Assembly: GCF_014651875.1 (NCBI RefSeq)
Contig: NZ_BMXS01000018.1
Span: 22,877 to 86,876, forward strand
Length of the DNA stretch: 64,000 bases
Source: Litchfieldella qijiaojingensis
GTDB lineage: Bacteria > Pseudomonadota > Gammaproteobacteria > Pseudomonadales > Halomonadaceae
Direction of reading: 5' to 3'
In this document: piece by piece, positions 62,881 to 64,000 of the stretch
Layout: the number at the start of each line of letters is the position of its first letter
How positions within the stretch are numbered: the first letter of the stretch is position 1
Notes under the pieces: generated by a model
What the model was told of the DNA's origin: nothing
Seen by the model: only the letters and a program-made list of their open reading frames with translations
The model's database searches: none
Translations under genes and position numbers: made by a program

Positions 62881-63875
62881 CTACTCATCGCCATCGCGTG
62901 GCAGTTGGCTGCCACTTGCAACTCGAGAACCACCGCCCGCCGTCGGCTCGGTCACCCAGGCGCTCAGTTCCGGATCCGGTCCCGAAAGTTGCGTGAACGG
63001 TAGCCCCGTGGTCACACCGGAGAACAACAACTTGAGCATCCAGTCGTGACGTGCCGTCAGGCTGGTACCAATGATGGTGGCTCTGACAATACGACGGGAA
63101 ACCTTGACCTGACGGCCACTGCTATAAGCCGGCTGAGCGTGTATCCGCCAGAGTGTGAGCACGGCAAGGCCGATGGCCCACAGGCAAAAGCGTCGGATCC
63201 CCGTCTCTTGCGGCGGAACCGTGAGGGTATAGCGAAAGGCGTTGTGCAAATGGGCGTGTGCAATACCGATCATGTAGCGCAGTGCTGCCGCGAACGCCGC
63301 GTCGCGTCGGCCTGGGGTCATGCCAGCCAACTCCACACCAAACTCCCGAAACTCTTTACAGGGCAACCAACAGACACCATGTTGTCTATCCTCCCAGAGA
63401 TCCTTGAGGATATTGGTAAGCTGTAATCCTTCACCGAATGAGGGAGCGAGAGCCAGCATGTCAGCACGCTTTTCGCATATTTGACGGGAATGTTGGCAGA
63501 ACAGCTCAGTGAGCATTTCACCGACGACACCCGCGACGTAGTAGCAATACCGGTCCACCTCGCCCAGGTCTGCCAAGCCCTTCAAGCTGGCATTATTTTG
63601 ATACCAGCCCATGCCCTGACACATGATGCTCACACACTTGACCAGCACCTGCCGTTGAGGCGCAGCAAGACTATGGGTGTAACGCACGATCAACGAGGTG
63701 TTGGCCATCAACTCTCGCTCGTCCGGTAACGTGGCTTCGGAGAGCAACGATGTGATCCGCTTCGCGAAGTCCTGTGCCTTTGTTTCTCCTTTTAGCACTG
63801 CCAGAAATTGTTCATGGAAGATGGCCTTCTGTGAGGCAGAAAGCACAGGCTCGTCCTCTATAGTGTCCGCAATAC
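62881..63875 (-). pseudogene. Squalene synthase (Erg9-like), 5' end replaced by an IS3 element
   Basis: About 331 codons of a eukaryote-type squalene synthase remain. Seen: IADTIEDEPVLSASQ (tail of the first Asp-rich motif, normally preceded by ATDT), YCYYVAGVVGEMLTELF, and the second Asp-rich motif LQLTNILKDLWEDRQHG; C-terminal hydrophobic FCLWAIGLAVLTLWRIHA. The frame runs into the IS inverted repeat at 63876, and an ATG inside the IS would give a chimeric MESPGIPGRFS start. Roughly 50-60 N-terminal residues, including part of the catalytic DxxxD, are lost. Activity is therefore doubtful. Confidence 0.8.
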
Positions 63876-64000
63876 TGAACCGCCCCGGGATTCCCGGAGA
63901 CTCCATTTCTTGAGAGGATGGAGTGATGACAACATCGAAGAAATACTCACCTGAGGTGAGGGAACGGGCGGTTCGGATGGTGCGCGAGCACCAGGATGAA
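63876..64000 (+). mobile_element. IS3-family insertion sequence, left end (continues past window)
   Basis: The left inverted repeat begins TGAACCGCCCCGGG and continues ATTCCCGGAGACTCC, the well-known IS3-group terminal form. OrfA starts 50 bp inside. It interrupts the squalene synthase gene, opposite in orientation. The right end and target duplication (3-4 bp, left flank ...AATAC) lie outside the window. Confidence 0.85.
63926..64000 (+). CDS. IS3-family transposase OrfA (5' end only)
   Basis: The first 25 codons read MTTSKKYSPEVRERAVRMV then REHQDE, the typical HTH_Tnp_1 start of IS3-family OrfA proteins (SPEVRxRAVRMV). A GAGAGGAT sequence precedes the ATG. Runs off the window end; OrfB is expected beyond. 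Confidence 0.85.
   Translation, partial: MTTSKKYSPEVRERAVRMVREHQDE

Noticed and set aside
63876..63906. Start codon at 63906 giving a 341-aa squalene synthase
   Set aside because: The first ten codons come from the IS3 terminal repeat; the natural start has been lost.

Overview
The window reads as chromosomal DNA of a GC-rich gammaproteobacterium, most likely a Halomonadaceae member (Halomonas-like). The support is indirect: a TRAP transporter, several peptide ABC systems, acetylpolyamine-amidohydrolase-type genes, an mntP gene under a Mn riboswitch, and a MITE-like intergenic repeat of a kind I associate with Halomonas. No tRNA, rRNA, CRISPR array or prophage was seen.

Layout. 0-3.4 kb: a leftward peptide ABC operon (SBP, DppB, DppC; the last runs off the edge). 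3.4-9.1 kb: a scarred intergenic region with a decayed SBP fragment and a duplicated leader, then a class III aminotransferase, the copper ATPase copA behind a textbook CueR-type promoter, and a 2Fe-2S/FAD reductase. A second copy of the copA promoter points the other way, at the peptide operon. 9.1-15.7 kb: an aldehyde-dehydrogenase scrap, a HAD-type dehalogenase-like protein and a second, rightward peptide ABC operon (SBP, DppB, DppC, fused DppD-DppF). 15.8-18.8 kb: a leftward iron-siderophore ABC operon with a possible Fur box. 18.9-20.1 kb: trmJ, a REP element and a candidate CsrB/RsmZ-type small RNA with many GGA motifs. 20.1-29.5 kb: a leftward catabolic operon (TRAP transporter, two histone-deacetylase-fold amidohydrolases, an ornithine-cyclodeaminase homologue, a DadA-like dehydrogenase, a BCAT-fold transaminase) headed by an AraC regulator. 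29.5-36 kb: two paralogous mini-lipoproteins, a methyltransferase, a MITE, a thioredoxin-like protein, riboswitch-mntP, two VOC proteins, a TfoX-N protein and a haloalkane-dehalogenase homologue.

36-45.3 kb: a leftward operon combining a Tat-exported GMC dehydrogenase pair with an acetoin-dehydrogenase-like 2-oxo acid complex. Its E2 is split into a free lipoyl carrier and a free catalytic core, followed by a lipoate ligase-like gene. It has a sigma-54 promoter and a divergent AcoR-like activator. The same operator type and another sigma-54 promoter precede a secreted VOC protein at 33.4 kb, which implies a small regulon. An excisionase-type HTH regulator with a periplasmic-binding-protein-like domain and a PagL-like outer membrane protein follow.

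46-64 kb: a hopanoid island. It has hpnA, hpnL, hpnG, hpnH, hpnN, hpnM, squalene-hopene cyclase and a sulfotransferase, together with its own mevalonate-pathway genes: an HMG-CoA reductase-mevalonate kinase fusion, phosphomevalonate kinase, diphosphomevalonate decarboxylase and IPP isomerase. A eukaryote-like squalene synthase gene at the end is cut near its 5' end by an IS3-family element that runs off the window, so hopanoid synthesis may be broken or depend on another squalene source.
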